This document shows, piece by piece, positions 7,044 through 16,253 of a DNA stretch of 64,000 nucleotides. Position 1 is the stretch's first letter; every line of letters begins with the position of its first letter. The translations under genes were made by a program, and so were the position numbers. The notes under the pieces were generated by a model, which worked only from the letters and a program-made list of their open reading frames with translations, did no database searches and was not told the origin of the DNA. This DNA comes from Vicinamibacterales bacterium (GTDB taxonomy: Bacteria; Acidobacteriota; Vicinamibacteria; Vicinamibacterales; Fen-181), in assembly GCA_036504215.1 (NCBI GenBank), contig DASXVO010000059.1:186001-250000 (forward strand), written 5' to 3'.

Positions 7044-8492
7044 ATGGATCCAATATCCTCCGTTCTCTCCTCTCTCGAGTCCGACGCCTCGATCGAAACC
7101 GCCCAGGCGTTCGCTCGCCTGGTCGTCGACTACCTGGCCGCGACCCGCACGTCAGAGGGTCGCGTCTCCACCGGCCTGTCCCCGTCCGAACTCGCCCGCC
7201 GATTCGACGAACCGCTGCCGGCTGGCGGGCATCCGATCGATGAGATCCTCGCCCGCCTCGAACGCGACGTGCTGCCCGATTGCAACCGCCTCACACACCC
7301 TCGCTCGATGGGGCACCAGGTGTCGGCGCCGGTGCCGGTCGCGGTGTGGACCGAGGCGCTGACGGCGGCGTTGAACCAGTCGGGCGCGGTCTGGGAAATG
7401 TCACCGGTCGGCACGGTCATCGAAGCACGGGTGATTCGGTGGATGTGCGATCTGGCCGGGCTCGGTCCGGCGGCCGGCGGCACGTTCACCTCCGGCGGAA
7501 CCGAAGCGACGTTCGCGGGCCTGCTGGCCGCGCGTCAGGCCGCCCTGCCAGATGCCTGGAAGCGGGGCGTTGGCGGTCGCCCGCCGGTCGTCGTCTGCGG
7601 AGAGCACTCCCACTACGGTGTGGCGCGGGCGATCGGCGAACTTGGTATCGGGACCGACAATGCCGTCATCGTGCCTTCGGCCGATTTCCGCATGGACGTT
7701 GCGGCCCTCGGACGGCACCTCGACCGTCTGCGTGCCGAATCACGTGCGGTCATGGCCGTCGTCGCGACGGCCGGCACGACGGCAACCGGGTCGTTCGACG
7801 ACATCGACGCGATCGGCCGCCTGTGCGAGGCGCGAGACCTTTGGCTCCACGTCGATGGGGCGCACGGGGCCTCGGCGCTGTTCTCGCCCTCGCACCGCCA
7901 CCGCCTGTCCGGAATCGAGCGGGCGCGCTCGATCGCGTGGGACCCTCACAAGATGATGCTCATGCCGCTGACGGCCAGCGTCGTCCTGGTCCGCGACGAG
8001 CAGGACCTCGAGGCCGCATTCAGCCAGCGCGCACCGTACCTCTTCCACGCGAGGGAAGGCGAGCGAAACTGGGATCAGGGGCTGCGGAGCTTCACCTGCT
8101 CACGGCGAATCGACGCGCTGAAGGTGTGGGTGGGCCTGCAACGGTACGGCGCCGCCGGCCTCGGGGCGCTCTACGACCACCTGTGCGGAAACGCGAGGGC
8201 CCTGCACGACGCTGTCGCCGCGCGCCGTGACTTCGCCACGCCGCACGTTCCCGAGTCGAACATCCTGTGCTTCCGGTACGTCGGCGATGGCTCGCTGAAC
8301 GACGAACAACTGGACGTGCTGAACCTTCGCCTGCGCGAGGAGTACAACCGCAAGGGCACGGGCTGGATCACGACGACGATGCTGGCCGGACGCCGGGTGC
8401 TGCGGGCCACGCTCATGAACCCACGGACGACGAGACGCGACCTCCACGACATGGTCGAGGAGGTGGGGGTTATGGCGGAGGAACTGCGCTAG
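7044..8492 (+). CDS. PLP-dependent group II decarboxylase (aromatic-amino-acid/glutamate type)
   Basis: The 482-residue protein belongs to the group II pyridoxal-phosphate decarboxylases, which turn amino acids into amines. Family signatures appear in order: FTSGGTEATFAGLLAAR (cofactor phosphate binding), CGEHSHYGVARA (ring-stacking His), HVDGAHGASALF (Asp contacting the pyridine nitrogen) and WDPHKMMLMP, where Lys303 is the Schiff-base lysine. The C-terminal small domain (LCFRYVGDG, TTMLAGRRVLRATLMNPRTT) is complete. It is cytoplasmic, with no signal peptide. The substrate cannot be fixed from sequence. It stands alone between two repeat blocks, so it is probably its own transcription unit. 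Confidence 0.8.
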   Translation: MDPISSVLSSLESDASIETAQAFARLVVDYLAATRTSEGRVSTGLSPSELARRFDEPLPAGGHPIDEILARLERDVLPDCNRLTHPRSMGHQVSAPVPVAVWTEALTAALNQSGAVWEMSPVGTVIEARVIRWMCDLAGLGPAAGGTFTSGGTEATFAGLLAARQAALPDAWKRGVGGRPPVVVCGEHSHYGVARAIGELGIGTDNAVIVPSADFRMDVAALGRHLDRLRAESRAVMAVVATAGTTATGSFDDIDAIGRLCEARDLWLHVDGAHGASALFSPSHRHRLSGIERARSIAWDPHKMMLMPLTASVVLVRDEQDLEAAFSQRAPYLFHAREGERNWDQGLRSFTCSRRIDALKVWVGLQRYGAAGLGALYDHLCGNARALHDAVAARRDFATPHVPESNILCFRYVGDGSLNDEQLDVLNLRLREEYNRKGTGWITTTMLAGRRVLRATLMNPRTTRRDLHDMVEEVGVMAEELR

Positions 8493-8521
8493 GTGCTACG
8501 TGCTAGGTGCTACGTGCTGAG
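8491..8521 (+). repeat. GTGCTACGTGCTAG word repeat
   Basis: Two tandem copies of GGTGCTACGTGCT follow the decarboxylase stop codon, which lies inside the first copy. The same words occur in the opposite orientation at 48962-48990. Confidence 0.5.
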
Positions 8522-8529
8522 AGGTCGGC

Positions 8530-9561
8530 ATGATGAATGTCCTGGCGTTTCTTGTGGCGGTTGCGTCGGCCCTGGTGGCGGCGCCGTTCTGGCAAATCCA
8601 GGCGAGCGGGACGCAGGAACGGCTGCGGGCGGTGAGCGCGGTCAGCGATCGCGTCGCGTGGGCGAGCGGGAACAAGGGCACGGTGCTGCGGACGACCAAC
8701 GGTGGCGCGTCGTGGATGCGCCTGATCGTGCCAGGGACCGACGACCTCGACTTCCGAGACGTCGAGGCCTTCGACGCCTACATTGCCTACGTCCTCAGCA
8801 TCGGCCCTGGCAACCGCTCGCGCATCTACAAGACGACGGATGGCGGGACGTCCTGGAAGCTGCAATTCACCAACGACGACCCGAAGGGGTTCTACGACGC
8901 CATCGCGTTCTGGGATGAGAAGCATGGCGTGGCCGTTGGCGATCCGGTGGACGGACGGTTCGCAGTCATCCGTACCTCGGACGGCGGCACGACCTGGTCC
9001 CCGGTACCGCAGGACAGCCGCCCACAGGCCCTCCCCGGCGACGGAATGTTCGCGGCCAGCGGCACGTGTCTGGTCGTGCAAGGGCGCTCGAATGCGTGGA
9101 TCGGAACAGGCGGCGGCGCGCGCGCACGGATTCTCCGCTCGACCGACCAGGGTGCATCCTGGTCCGAAGCCGACACGCCGATTGCCGCAGGCGCCCCATC
9201 AGCCGGCATCTTCTCGATTGCCTTCGACGATGGCTTGAAGGGCGTGACCGTCGGAGGCGACTACCGCAAGGAGCAGGAGCCGAGCGACAACCTGGCGCGA
9301 ACGACCGACGGCGGCAAGACGTGGTCGAGAATCGCCGCGACGCGTCTCCGCGCCTTTCGATCGGGTGTGGTCTTCGTGCCGGGTTCGAGTGGCAACCGGT
9401 TGATTGTGGTGGGTCCATCCGGCACCGACCTGTCAGTCGACGGCGGTGCCACGTGGTCGTCTCTCGGGGACGTCGGCTTCCACGCGGTCGGCATCGAACG
9501 TGGCGGCCGAACGGCGTGGGCCGTCGGCGACCAGGGGCGGATTGGGAAGCTGACAATCTAG
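8530..9561 (+). CDS. Secreted BNR/Ycf48-like beta-propeller protein
   Basis: The 343-residue protein starts with a hydrophobic segment (MMNVLAFLVAVASALVAAPF) that looks like a signal peptide and is preceded by GAGGT. Asp-box/BNR motifs recur at regular spacing: TTNGGASW, TTDGGTSW, TSDGGTTW, STDQGASW and TTDGGKTW, plus a last SVDGGATW. This predicts a six- or seven-bladed propeller like Ycf48 or sialidase-type BNR proteins. Sialidase active-site residues are not evident, so I do not call an enzyme. Its stop codon overlaps the stop of the convergent patatin gene by four bases. Confidence 0.75.
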   Translation: MMNVLAFLVAVASALVAAPFWQIQASGTQERLRAVSAVSDRVAWASGNKGTVLRTTNGGASWMRLIVPGTDDLDFRDVEAFDAYIAYVLSIGPGNRSRIYKTTDGGTSWKLQFTNDDPKGFYDAIAFWDEKHGVAVGDPVDGRFAVIRTSDGGTTWSPVPQDSRPQALPGDGMFAASGTCLVVQGRSNAWIGTGGGARARILRSTDQGASWSEADTPIAAGAPSAGIFSIAFDDGLKGVTVGGDYRKEQEPSDNLARTTDGGKTWSRIAATRLRAFRSGVVFVPGSSGNRLIVVGPSGTDLSVDGGATWSSLGDVGFHAVGIERGGRTAWAVGDQGRIGKLTI

Positions 9562-11807
9562 CGGAACAGCGGCCCAAGCGACACGTAGAGGCGGTTCTGT
9601 CCGCCGAAGGCCACGCTGCCGCCTGCGAACACGGGCCCGATCAGGGTTTCGACGACGACACCGACCGCCACGTCGCCGTGCCATGCGGCGGTCTTCCAGT
9701 CGGCGAACGCCGATCCCGCCTCGATCCAACCGCCAACGAAGACGTTCCCGCCGATGACGTCGGTCAGCCTTCCCGTCCGCCTGAGGTACCCGGCCACACC
9801 GAGCAGGTAGTTGGCGCCACGAAGTTCGTCGGTGTTGAACGCTCCCATGCGCATTGGTCCGCCGAGCGAGAAGTCGTCGTACAGCGGATGCGCGCCGAAC
9901 GACGTGCCGCCGCCCGCGATGCCGAAGACGCGATCCTGGCCGCGCACGCGCTCGAATGCCGAAGCCCGCACCTCGGCCTGCCAGAAGCGCCGCGGCGAGT
10001 TCTCGTGTGCCGTTAGAGTGCCCTGCGCGACCGGGTTCGGCTCCTCGAAGTACCGCTTCAGTGTCATGCCAACGCGGACGCCGTGCGAAGGCACGATCGG
10101 GCTGTCCTGCCCGTCGAGCAGCATCTGGGCCGTCGCGACCTGTTCGAGGCCGACGACCTCGGGCAGAGTCGGATTTCCCACGTTCAGCCGTGCGCGCACA
10201 TCGGCGATGTCGTAGCCCAGGCGCAGCTCGGCGTATCGGCCGCCGCTGATGCCGACATCGATGCCGCCGCCCGCCCGCTTGACCCAGTGCTCGGCCACGA
10301 GAGCTTCGTCCACGTACTCGTTGCGTCCCGCCCGGCTGAAATATAGCCGTGGCGCCACGAACAGGGGCGTCGCGGCGATCGGCTTGTACAGTTCGGCTCC
10401 GACGGCCTGCCTCGTGCCGAGCACGAAGTTCGTCCGCAACTCGGAGCCTGCGCCGAAGCGGTCGTAGGTGGTGACGCGGCCAGCCAGGTTGAAGGCGAAG
10501 TTGGTCGAATCGACATTGTTCAAGTCGATTCCGACATCGAGGAACGGCGGCCCGTGGCTCTTCGGGTGTACGGTCACCAGCAAGCTGGGGCCGTCCGGGC
10601 TCTCAACGACCTCATACGTGAGGTGCTCGTAGCGGTCTGTGCCGCCGATGCGGAGGATGTCGAGCGCCAGCCGATCGGGATCGACGGGCCGTCCGACATT
10701 GTGCGCCAGTTCCTCGCGGATGTACTGCTGTTCTCGGGACAACACGCCGACAACAGTGACGGACTCAGGCGTTGGCGCCGCCGTGCGCTGGCGCGTTCGG
10801 CGGGCGGCCACGAACGCCGAGTATTCCGACTCGCTCACGGCGTACCGGAGCAGCTTTGCCGACATCGCCGCCGCGGCCTGGTAGCCCCGGTTCGCCAACT
10901 CGTCGCTCTGGCGCCAGGACATCGAGTCGAGACCTTTCAGATTCGGAACGATGACGAGGTCCGCCGACGCGAGGCTCTTCCTGACCTCCGCGGCCATCAC
11001 GGTGTCGATCGTCCGGCCGAGCAGCGTGAAGAGCGACTGGTCTCCGGCCCCCGACGTGTCCAACTCGCCGCTGACGTTCACGGCGATTACGACGTCGGCA
11101 CCCATCTGGCGCGTCACGTTCACGGGAACGTTGTTCAACGCGCCGCCATCCACGAGCAGCCACCGGTCGTAGGTCACCGGCGTGAACACGCCGGGGATCG
11201 CCATCGTGGCGCGCATCGCGCGCGACAGCGGCCCTCTGCCCAGCACGATCGGCTCGGAACTCTTCAAGTCCGTGGCCACGCAGCGGAACGGCGTCGGCAG
11301 ATCGTCGAACGTGGCGATGGCGTAGTACGGCAGGGCGATCCGGTCGAGCATCAAGGCGACTTGCTGCCCGGGATTCAGCCCACCGGGCAGAGTCACGCCA
11401 TTCTTGAGGCCGAACTCGAGCGGCGAGGGAAACGCCCGCTTATCCTGCTTCCGCCGGAACGTCTTGAACTCGTAGGGCGAGTCCGACTGGAACATGGCGT
11501 CCCAATCGGTTGTCCGCATGAGCTGACGGATATCCGCGGGCGACATTCCCGTCGCGTAGAACCCGCCGACCAGGCCACCCATGCTCGTGCCGGCGATCTC
11601 ATCCACCGGAATGCGGTGCTCGTCGAACCACTGGAGTACGCCGATGTGCGCGAATCCCCTTGCACTGCCGCCGCCGAGCGCGAGGCCGAACCGAGGGCGG
11701 ACCCCCTGCTCAGCCGAAGCCGCCGGCTGGGCCGACGCCAGCGAAGGGATGAGGATCGAAGCCAGCGCGACGAGCGCGCGGAGAGCGGAGGTGGGATGAT
11801 GCAGCAT
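9558..11807 (-). CDS. Patatin-like phospholipase with POTRA and outer-membrane barrel (PlpD-type, type Vd)
   Basis: The 749-residue protein has a signal peptide (ALRALVALASILIPSLASAQ), a patatin lipase domain, a POTRA-like segment (VTVVGVLSREQQYIREELAHN) and a C-terminal 16-strand-type Omp85 barrel. The catalytic dyad is Ser75 in AGTSMGG and Asp220 in LVDGGALNN; the oxyanion loop is LALGGGSARG. This is the layout of Pseudomonas PlpD, which exports or anchors its own lipase domain. ATG 11807 was chosen because it gives the signal peptide; the frame is open further upstream into the DUF481 gene. It lies 14 bases after that gene and may be co-transcribed. Likely role: outer-membrane phospholipase A1/A2 activity, inferred from the family. 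Confidence 0.88.
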   Translation of the reverse strand: MLHHPTSALRALVALASILIPSLASAQPAASAEQGVRPRFGLALGGGSARGFAHIGVLQWFDEHRIPVDEIAGTSMGGLVGGFYATGMSPADIRQLMRTTDWDAMFQSDSPYEFKTFRRKQDKRAFPSPLEFGLKNGVTLPGGLNPGQQVALMLDRIALPYYAIATFDDLPTPFRCVATDLKSSEPIVLGRGPLSRAMRATMAIPGVFTPVTYDRWLLVDGGALNNVPVNVTRQMGADVVIAVNVSGELDTSGAGDQSLFTLLGRTIDTVMAAEVRKSLASADLVIVPNLKGLDSMSWRQSDELANRGYQAAAAMSAKLLRYAVSESEYSAFVAARRTRQRTAAPTPESVTVVGVLSREQQYIREELAHNVGRPVDPDRLALDILRIGGTDRYEHLTYEVVESPDGPSLLVTVHPKSHGPPFLDVGIDLNNVDSTNFAFNLAGRVTTYDRFGAGSELRTNFVLGTRQAVGAELYKPIAATPLFVAPRLYFSRAGRNEYVDEALVAEHWVKRAGGGIDVGISGGRYAELRLGYDIADVRARLNVGNPTLPEVVGLEQVATAQMLLDGQDSPIVPSHGVRVGMTLKRYFEEPNPVAQGTLTAHENSPRRFWQAEVRASAFERVRGQDRVFGIAGGGTSFGAHPLYDDFSLGGPMRMGAFNTDELRGANYLLGVAGYLRRTGRLTDVIGGNVFVGGWIEAGSAFADWKTAAWHGDVAVGVVVETLIGPVFAGGSVAFGGQNRLYVSLGPLFR

Positions 11808-11821
11808 CGGCGGCAGTCGGA

Positions 11822-12586
11822 TCAGAACTTGTAGACGACTCCCATCACGAGCGCGATGTCGTTGCTCTTCATCTTCGGGTCGGGGGGCTTTGCCTTGTAG
11901 GTGTCGAGCATCTCGACTTTCAACTGCGCCTGGCTCGTGATGCTGGCAGCCAGGTTCACGCCGAAGGCATACAGCGCGTCGCCCATGTCGCTGGTCTTCC
12001 ACAACCCCGAGAACGCCTGTCCCGCCGTGGCCGTCTTCGTGAGCTTGTGCGTGAACTTCTCGTCGAAGGTCAGCGCGCCGCTCGCCTGCACGTCGAAGCC
12101 AATGTCCTTCTCCCACACGCCGCCGGCGCCGACCGACACCGACAAGGCCGTCGTCGGAACATCGATGACCTTGTAGCCGATGCCGGCCGACGGCGAGTAC
12201 AGATAGCTGATGCCCTTGAAGTGGTCGTGCAGGTAACGGAGGTCACCGAACACGAACGCACGCGGGTTGAAGGAGTACTCGTCGCGAAGCGTGAGCCCGT
12301 ACTGCTCGGCCGACAGTTCGTCGCCCGTCTTGCCGTACAGGAACAGGCCGGACGTCTTGAACACGTTCTTCGTCTTCGGATCGTACTTGGCCTCGAACCC
12401 GAGGTTGAAGTTCGTGGTGTCCTTGTTGCCGTTGGTGAGCGAGAGACCGAAGCTGACATTCCCCGACCACGGCTTCGGCGGCGGCGCGGGGGGCGGAGCG
12501 CCCGATGCGGCAGGCGCCTGGGCGAACAGCGGGGTGGTGGTCAGCGCCAGCACGAAGACCGCCGCAGCAATGATCTTGCGCACCAC
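11822..12586 (-). CDS. DUF481-family outer-membrane protein
   Basis: The product is 254 residues. The start is GTG 12586 (or the adjacent GTG 12583), four or seven bases after GGAGG at 12591-12595. A signal peptide (KIIAAAVFVLALTTTPLFAQ) is followed by a Pro/Ala linker and then repeated amphipathic strands: NVSFGLSLTNGNKDTTNFNLG, FGDLRYLHDHFKG, SPSAGIGYKVID, ending VMGVVYKF. The SLTNGN pattern and terminal Phe are typical of the DUF481/YdiY beta-barrel family, whose function is unknown. It lies upstream of the patatin gene in the same direction. Confidence 0.75.
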   Translation of the reverse strand: MVRKIIAAAVFVLALTTTPLFAQAPAASGAPPPAPPPKPWSGNVSFGLSLTNGNKDTTNFNLGFEAKYDPKTKNVFKTSGLFLYGKTGDELSAEQYGLTLRDEYSFNPRAFVFGDLRYLHDHFKGISYLYSPSAGIGYKVIDVPTTALSVSVGAGGVWEKDIGFDVQASGALTFDEKFTHKLTKTATAGQAFSGLWKTSDMGDALYAFGVNLAASITSQAQLKVEMLDTYKAKPPDPKMKSNDIALVMGVVYKF

Positions 12587-12772
12587 ACATCCTCCTTGTC
12601 TTCCAGTGGGGCCAACAGCCGGAGCGTGTTGTTGCGGACCAGGTGAGAAGCAGGGACTCAACCATCCTACGACCAACGGGGGAGGATTGCGATTGCGGGC
12701 TTGCGAGGGCAACCCCGGGGCGACAAGCTCTGTCACCCCGGCGCTGCGTGTTGACGGGTTTCGGTAAACGAG

Positions 12773-13366
12773 CTACTTCAGGCCTTCCGGAACCGGCATG
12801 CCGAGAGCACCCATGATCTCGGCCGCCTTGCCTTTCACCGCTGTGGCCTTGGCCACGGCATCCTTCAGGTTGCCGCCCCCGAACGCGGCCGTGGCGGCGG
12901 TCCAATTCTGCTTGACCTCCGCCAGGCCGGTCTTTGCGGATTCGAACTTCGCCTTGTCCATGCCGGCCGGGAGCTTCTTCGCCTTGGACAGAATGTCCAC
13001 GCGGCTCTGGATGGCCTCGACGACCTTCGGCAGACCCGCGCTCATGCCTTCCCAGCCCTTCGTCAACTCGTTCTTCTTGGCCGTTGCAGCCGTGGCGAGG
13101 GCCGTCACCTTTTCGGGGATCGCCTGGGCCGCCGTCAGCGCGGCCTGGTAGTCGCCCTTGGCGAACGCGTCCTTCGCGCTCTTCAGCGCCTCTTCGACCC
13201 CGGCGATCTGATCGGGCGCGTACGCAGTCGCCTCGCCCTTCACCGCGTCGAATGCCTGTTCGGCCGCTTTGATCGCGGCTTCAGCCGGAACCTTCTGGGT
13301 GGCGCAGGCAACGCCGAACATCGCGACCAGCACGACGAGCATGAGGCCGGCGGTACGTTTCAGCAT
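12773..13366 (-). CDS. Alanine-rich helical lipoprotein of unknown function
   Basis: ATG 13366 follows a GGAGGGAGGA ribosome binding site and starts MLKRTAGLMLVVLVAMFGVAC, a lipoprotein signal with lipobox VAC. The mature 170-odd residues are Ala/Lys-rich and predicted almost wholly helical, with heptad-like spacing (AAIKAAEQAFDAVKGEA, ALKSAKDAFAKGDYQAAL). It probably forms a periplasmic helical bundle anchored in a membrane. The start follows the LysM gene by 20 bases, so the two may form an operon of envelope proteins. I recognise no named family. Confidence 0.7.
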   Translation of the reverse strand: MLKRTAGLMLVVLVAMFGVACATQKVPAEAAIKAAEQAFDAVKGEATAYAPDQIAGVEEALKSAKDAFAKGDYQAALTAAQAIPEKVTALATAATAKKNELTKGWEGMSAGLPKVVEAIQSRVDILSKAKKLPAGMDKAKFESAKTGLAEVKQNWTAATAAFGGGNLKDAVAKATAVKGKAAEIMGALGMPVPEGLK

Positions 13367-13386
13367 CGATCCTCCCTCCACGGTGG

Positions 13387-13584
13387 TTACGGAATGCGGA
13401 GTTTCTGGCCAACCCGAATCAGGTTCGGGTCATCGAGGACGTCACGATTCGCCTCGAAAATCTGGGGGTAGAGTGCCGGATCGCCGTAGTACTTCTCGGC
13501 GATCTTCGAGAGCGTGTCTCCCGGCACGACCTCGTGCCACTGCGTGGCATCAAAAGCGTCGGGAGCCTTGGGAGCGTCGGGCAT
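13387..13584 (-). CDS. Small LysM-domain protein
   Basis: The 65-residue protein starts at ATG 13584 after GGAGGA and consists of a short Pro/Ala leader and one LysM domain (WHEVVPGDTLSKIAEKYYGD ... ILDDPNLIRVGQKLRIP-like end). LysM binds N-acetylglucosamine in peptidoglycan. There is no signal peptide, which resembles the YgaU/Kbp type of LysM proteins rather than a cell-wall hydrolase. It precedes the lipoprotein gene. A TATAAT box lies about 70 bases upstream. Confidence 0.8.
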   Translation of the reverse strand: MPDAPKAPDAFDATQWHEVVPGDTLSKIAEKYYGDPALYPQIFEANRDVLDDPNLIRVGQKLRIP

Positions 13585-13654
13585 CGAATCGTCCTCCTCG
13601 GCGCCGGGGTGACCCACAGCGTTCGGGCATGGGGGGCGGCGCCAGCTCAAGGAG

Positions 13655-13660
13655 ATTATA
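13655..13660 (-). promoter_or_regulatory. Probable -10 box (TATAAT) for the LysM-lipoprotein genes
   Basis: A consensus TATAAT on the minus strand lies 70 bases upstream of ATG 13584, in the gap between divergent genes. A clear -35 hexamer is not visible. Confidence 0.35.
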
Positions 13661-13755
13661 GGACCTTGAACGCGGCAGTGCCACTGGACCAGGACGGGTA
13701 CCTTCGACTACAGTCAACCCGTCCCGGACGAGTCGCTTCCAGGGCTTTCCATCCC

Positions 13756-15024
13756 ATGCTTCGCGTGTCCGCGCTCTGCCTGGCGGTCGTCATCTTCGCA
13801 GGTTCCGTCCGGGACGGCGCCGCGCAGGCGGTCGTGCAACCGGCACCCGCCGCCAAATCGCCTCCGGCCGGCACGTCGGAGGAGACGATGGATCTCCTCG
13901 ACCTGGTGCGCGTCCTCCGCCACAAGGAACCGCACACCCTCGGCCCGGCTTCGTGGGAACCGCTGAAGCCGATGATCGCGTCCGCCCCGGTTGTCGGCTA
14001 CAAGCCGTCGAGCGGCGGGCTGGTCGGGCTGGCCGGCAATGTGGCGTTGTTCCACGGGGATCCCGGCAACACCCGTATCTCCTCTGCGGTGGCGAGCCTC
14101 ACGTATTCTTCGAAGAAACAAGTATCGGCCCTGGCACGGTTCAGCATCTTTGCGCGGGGTGACCGCCGCCGCCTGGACGGTGACAATCGCCTGCAGTGGA
14201 CCTCGGAGGACACGTACGGCCTCGGCACGGAGACCACCCCGGCGGACCGAACGAATGCGAGGTTCGACTTCTTCCGCTTCTACGACACGGAGTACTTCCG
14301 GGTCCACCACGACCTGTTCGTCGGCGTCGGCCTTCACTACAGCCGCCACTCCAACGTCGCGGCCGGCGAGGGCGCGAGTGAAGGCTGGGACACGTCACCG
14401 TATGTCCGGTACAGCCGGCAGAACGGGTTTGCGCTCGACGGTCAGACGTCGGGAGGGCTCAGCGCCAACCTGCTGGTGGACACTCGTGACAGTGCGATCA
14501 ACGCGCAGCGCGGATGGCTGGTCAGTGCAACCTACCGGCCGTTCATCCGGGGGTTCATGGGCGGGGACTCGACCTGGCACGAGGCCAAATTCGACATCCG
14601 CACCTACCTGAAGATGTCGGACGACGGCCGTCATCGCGTGGCGCTGTGGCTGCTTGGCGACGTCATCGTGAGCGGCGTGGCGCCGTTCTTCGACCTGCCC
14701 GCCACCGGCCTGGACACGTACGGCCGGTCGGCGCGGGGTTACTCGGAAGGGCGCTTCCGCGGCGAACGGTTGCTGTACGGCGAGATCGAGTACCGCGTGT
14801 CACTGATGCGGAATGGGTTGCTGGGACTGGTGGTCTTCGCGAATACGACGACGCTCAGCAACCTCCAGGCGCGTGAGCACCTGACCGACTCGTTTCTCGG
14901 CGCGGGAGGGATCGGCTTGCGCATGTTGATCAACAAGCGATCGAGGACCAACCTCTGCATCGACGTCGGCGTCGGCCAGAAAGGATCGCACGGGTTGTAC
15001 CTGGCCATCCAGGAAGCCTTCTGA
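13756..15024 (+). CDS. Outer-membrane beta-barrel protein (Omp85/D15-like)
   Basis: ATG 13756 is followed by a signal peptide (LRVSALCLAVVIFAGSVRDGAAQA); the product is 422 residues. After a helical linker (DLLDLVRVLRHKEPHTLGP) the protein consists of paired strands with D15-like features: GNVALFHGDPGNTRISSAVASL, NLLVDTRDSAINAQRGWLVS (the DTRD...GW segment is typical of Omp85 barrels), GERLLYGEIEYRVSLM and a C-terminal Phe. No POTRA domain is seen, so it resembles standalone 'surface antigen' barrels. Function unknown; possibly lipid or protein transport. Confidence 0.7.
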   Translation: MLRVSALCLAVVIFAGSVRDGAAQAVVQPAPAAKSPPAGTSEETMDLLDLVRVLRHKEPHTLGPASWEPLKPMIASAPVVGYKPSSGGLVGLAGNVALFHGDPGNTRISSAVASLTYSSKKQVSALARFSIFARGDRRRLDGDNRLQWTSEDTYGLGTETTPADRTNARFDFFRFYDTEYFRVHHDLFVGVGLHYSRHSNVAAGEGASEGWDTSPYVRYSRQNGFALDGQTSGGLSANLLVDTRDSAINAQRGWLVSATYRPFIRGFMGGDSTWHEAKFDIRTYLKMSDDGRHRVALWLLGDVIVSGVAPFFDLPATGLDTYGRSARGYSEGRFRGERLLYGEIEYRVSLMRNGLLGLVVFANTTTLSNLQAREHLTDSFLGAGGIGLRMLINKRSRTNLCIDVGVGQKGSHGLYLAIQEAF

Positions 15025-15077
15025 GCCGCTGAGGTCACGCAGGCACGAGCCAGGACGCCCGGATCGCGCGGGGCGGA

Positions 15078-16253
15078 TCAGGCGGCGCGCATGCGCAGCC
15101 TGGTGAACAGACCCACGCCGATGAGGCCGTAGGCGGACGAGAGCACCACCAGAGCGGTCAGTTCGAACCAGACCTCCCCGAGGCCGGCGCCGAGCGTGAG
15201 CACCTTGTTCAGGGCGATGACAGCGTGGGTCGGCGGGAGCAGGTCCCAGATGGCCACGGCCCGTCCGGCGACGGTGACGAGCGTGGGGCGCGGCACCGGG
15301 AGCATCGCGCCCGAGAAGAACATCAGCAAGCCGAGGGGAAAGTTCGCGACGACGAAAGCCTGTGTGACCGTCCTGCAGAACGCCGCCACCATCAGTCCCA
15401 CGCCGATGATCGAGACGGTCGTCACCGCGCCGACGACAACGGCCAGCCACATCGGTCCCTGGCTGTGGAAGCCGAAGGCGATTGCCGTGAGGAACGTCAC
15501 GACGACCGAGGCGATCCCGATGGCGACGAGCACGATGCTCGTCCCCCCGAGCAGATCCCACGCGGTCATCGAAGTCATCCGCAGCCGGCGCAGCGTGCCG
15601 CTCTCCGCCTCGCGCGTCACCCACATGGCGGTCTGGAACACGAGCATGATCACGGCGAAGACGAGGATGCCCGGCACCGCCATCTCGAAGTCACTTCGAA
15701 CTCCGGAGCCGCCCATCGGCTCCTCGTGAACGGCGACGAGAGAGGGCGCGCCGAGGGTCGAGCGGACGAATCCGTCCAGTGCGGCGTTGGCGAGCACTGC
15801 GGCGACGGCGTACGTCGGGCTCGAGAGATCGCCAACGAAGGTGATCACCGGGGCCGGGGAGACCGCCTCGCGGTCGTCGCGTGCTGCCGCGATCGCTTCG
15901 GAGAAACGAGGACCGATCACCACCAGCGCCGATACCTTCCGGTCCGCGATCTGGCGGAGCGCGGCGCGGCGATCACTGACCCGCTCGACGTGGAGCATCG
16001 CGCGACCGCTGGCGTCCATCTGCGCGGCCAACCTGGCGGTCAGTTCGCGCGCGCCATCGACGGCGACGCCGGACGCGAGCGCGGACGGGGTGTCCTCGGA
16101 CAGCACCGCGACGCCGTAGCTCGGGATGAAGGAGGGGAACGTCAGCCAGTAGAGGAACACGAAGAACGGCGCGAACGAGACCGACAGGGCGATCAGCAGC
16201 TTGTCGCGCTTCGCCTCACGCGCGCACTTCCGGCAGACGGAGAGCACCTTCAT
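15078..16253 (-). CDS. ABC-2 type transporter permease
   Basis: The 391-residue permease has one N-terminal membrane helix (LIALSVSFAPFFVFLYWLTFP), a ~150-residue extracytoplasmic domain and five or six C-terminal helices with the ABC-2 signature region (FFSGAMLPVPRP). This is the YhfI/DrrB-like layout of drug, heme or polysaccharide exporters with an enlarged outer domain. Its ATG overlaps the stop of the ATPase gene by four bases (ATGA), so the two are translationally coupled. The substrate is unknown. Confidence 0.85.
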   Translation of the reverse strand: MKVLSVCRKCAREAKRDKLLIALSVSFAPFFVFLYWLTFPSFIPSYGVAVLSEDTPSALASGVAVDGARELTARLAAQMDASGRAMLHVERVSDRRAALRQIADRKVSALVVIGPRFSEAIAAARDDREAVSPAPVITFVGDLSSPTYAVAAVLANAALDGFVRSTLGAPSLVAVHEEPMGGSGVRSDFEMAVPGILVFAVIMLVFQTAMWVTREAESGTLRRLRMTSMTAWDLLGGTSIVLVAIGIASVVVTFLTAIAFGFHSQGPMWLAVVVGAVTTVSIIGVGLMVAAFCRTVTQAFVVANFPLGLLMFFSGAMLPVPRPTLVTVAGRAVAIWDLLPPTHAVIALNKVLTLGAGLGEVWFELTALVVLSSAYGLIGVGLFTRLRMRAA

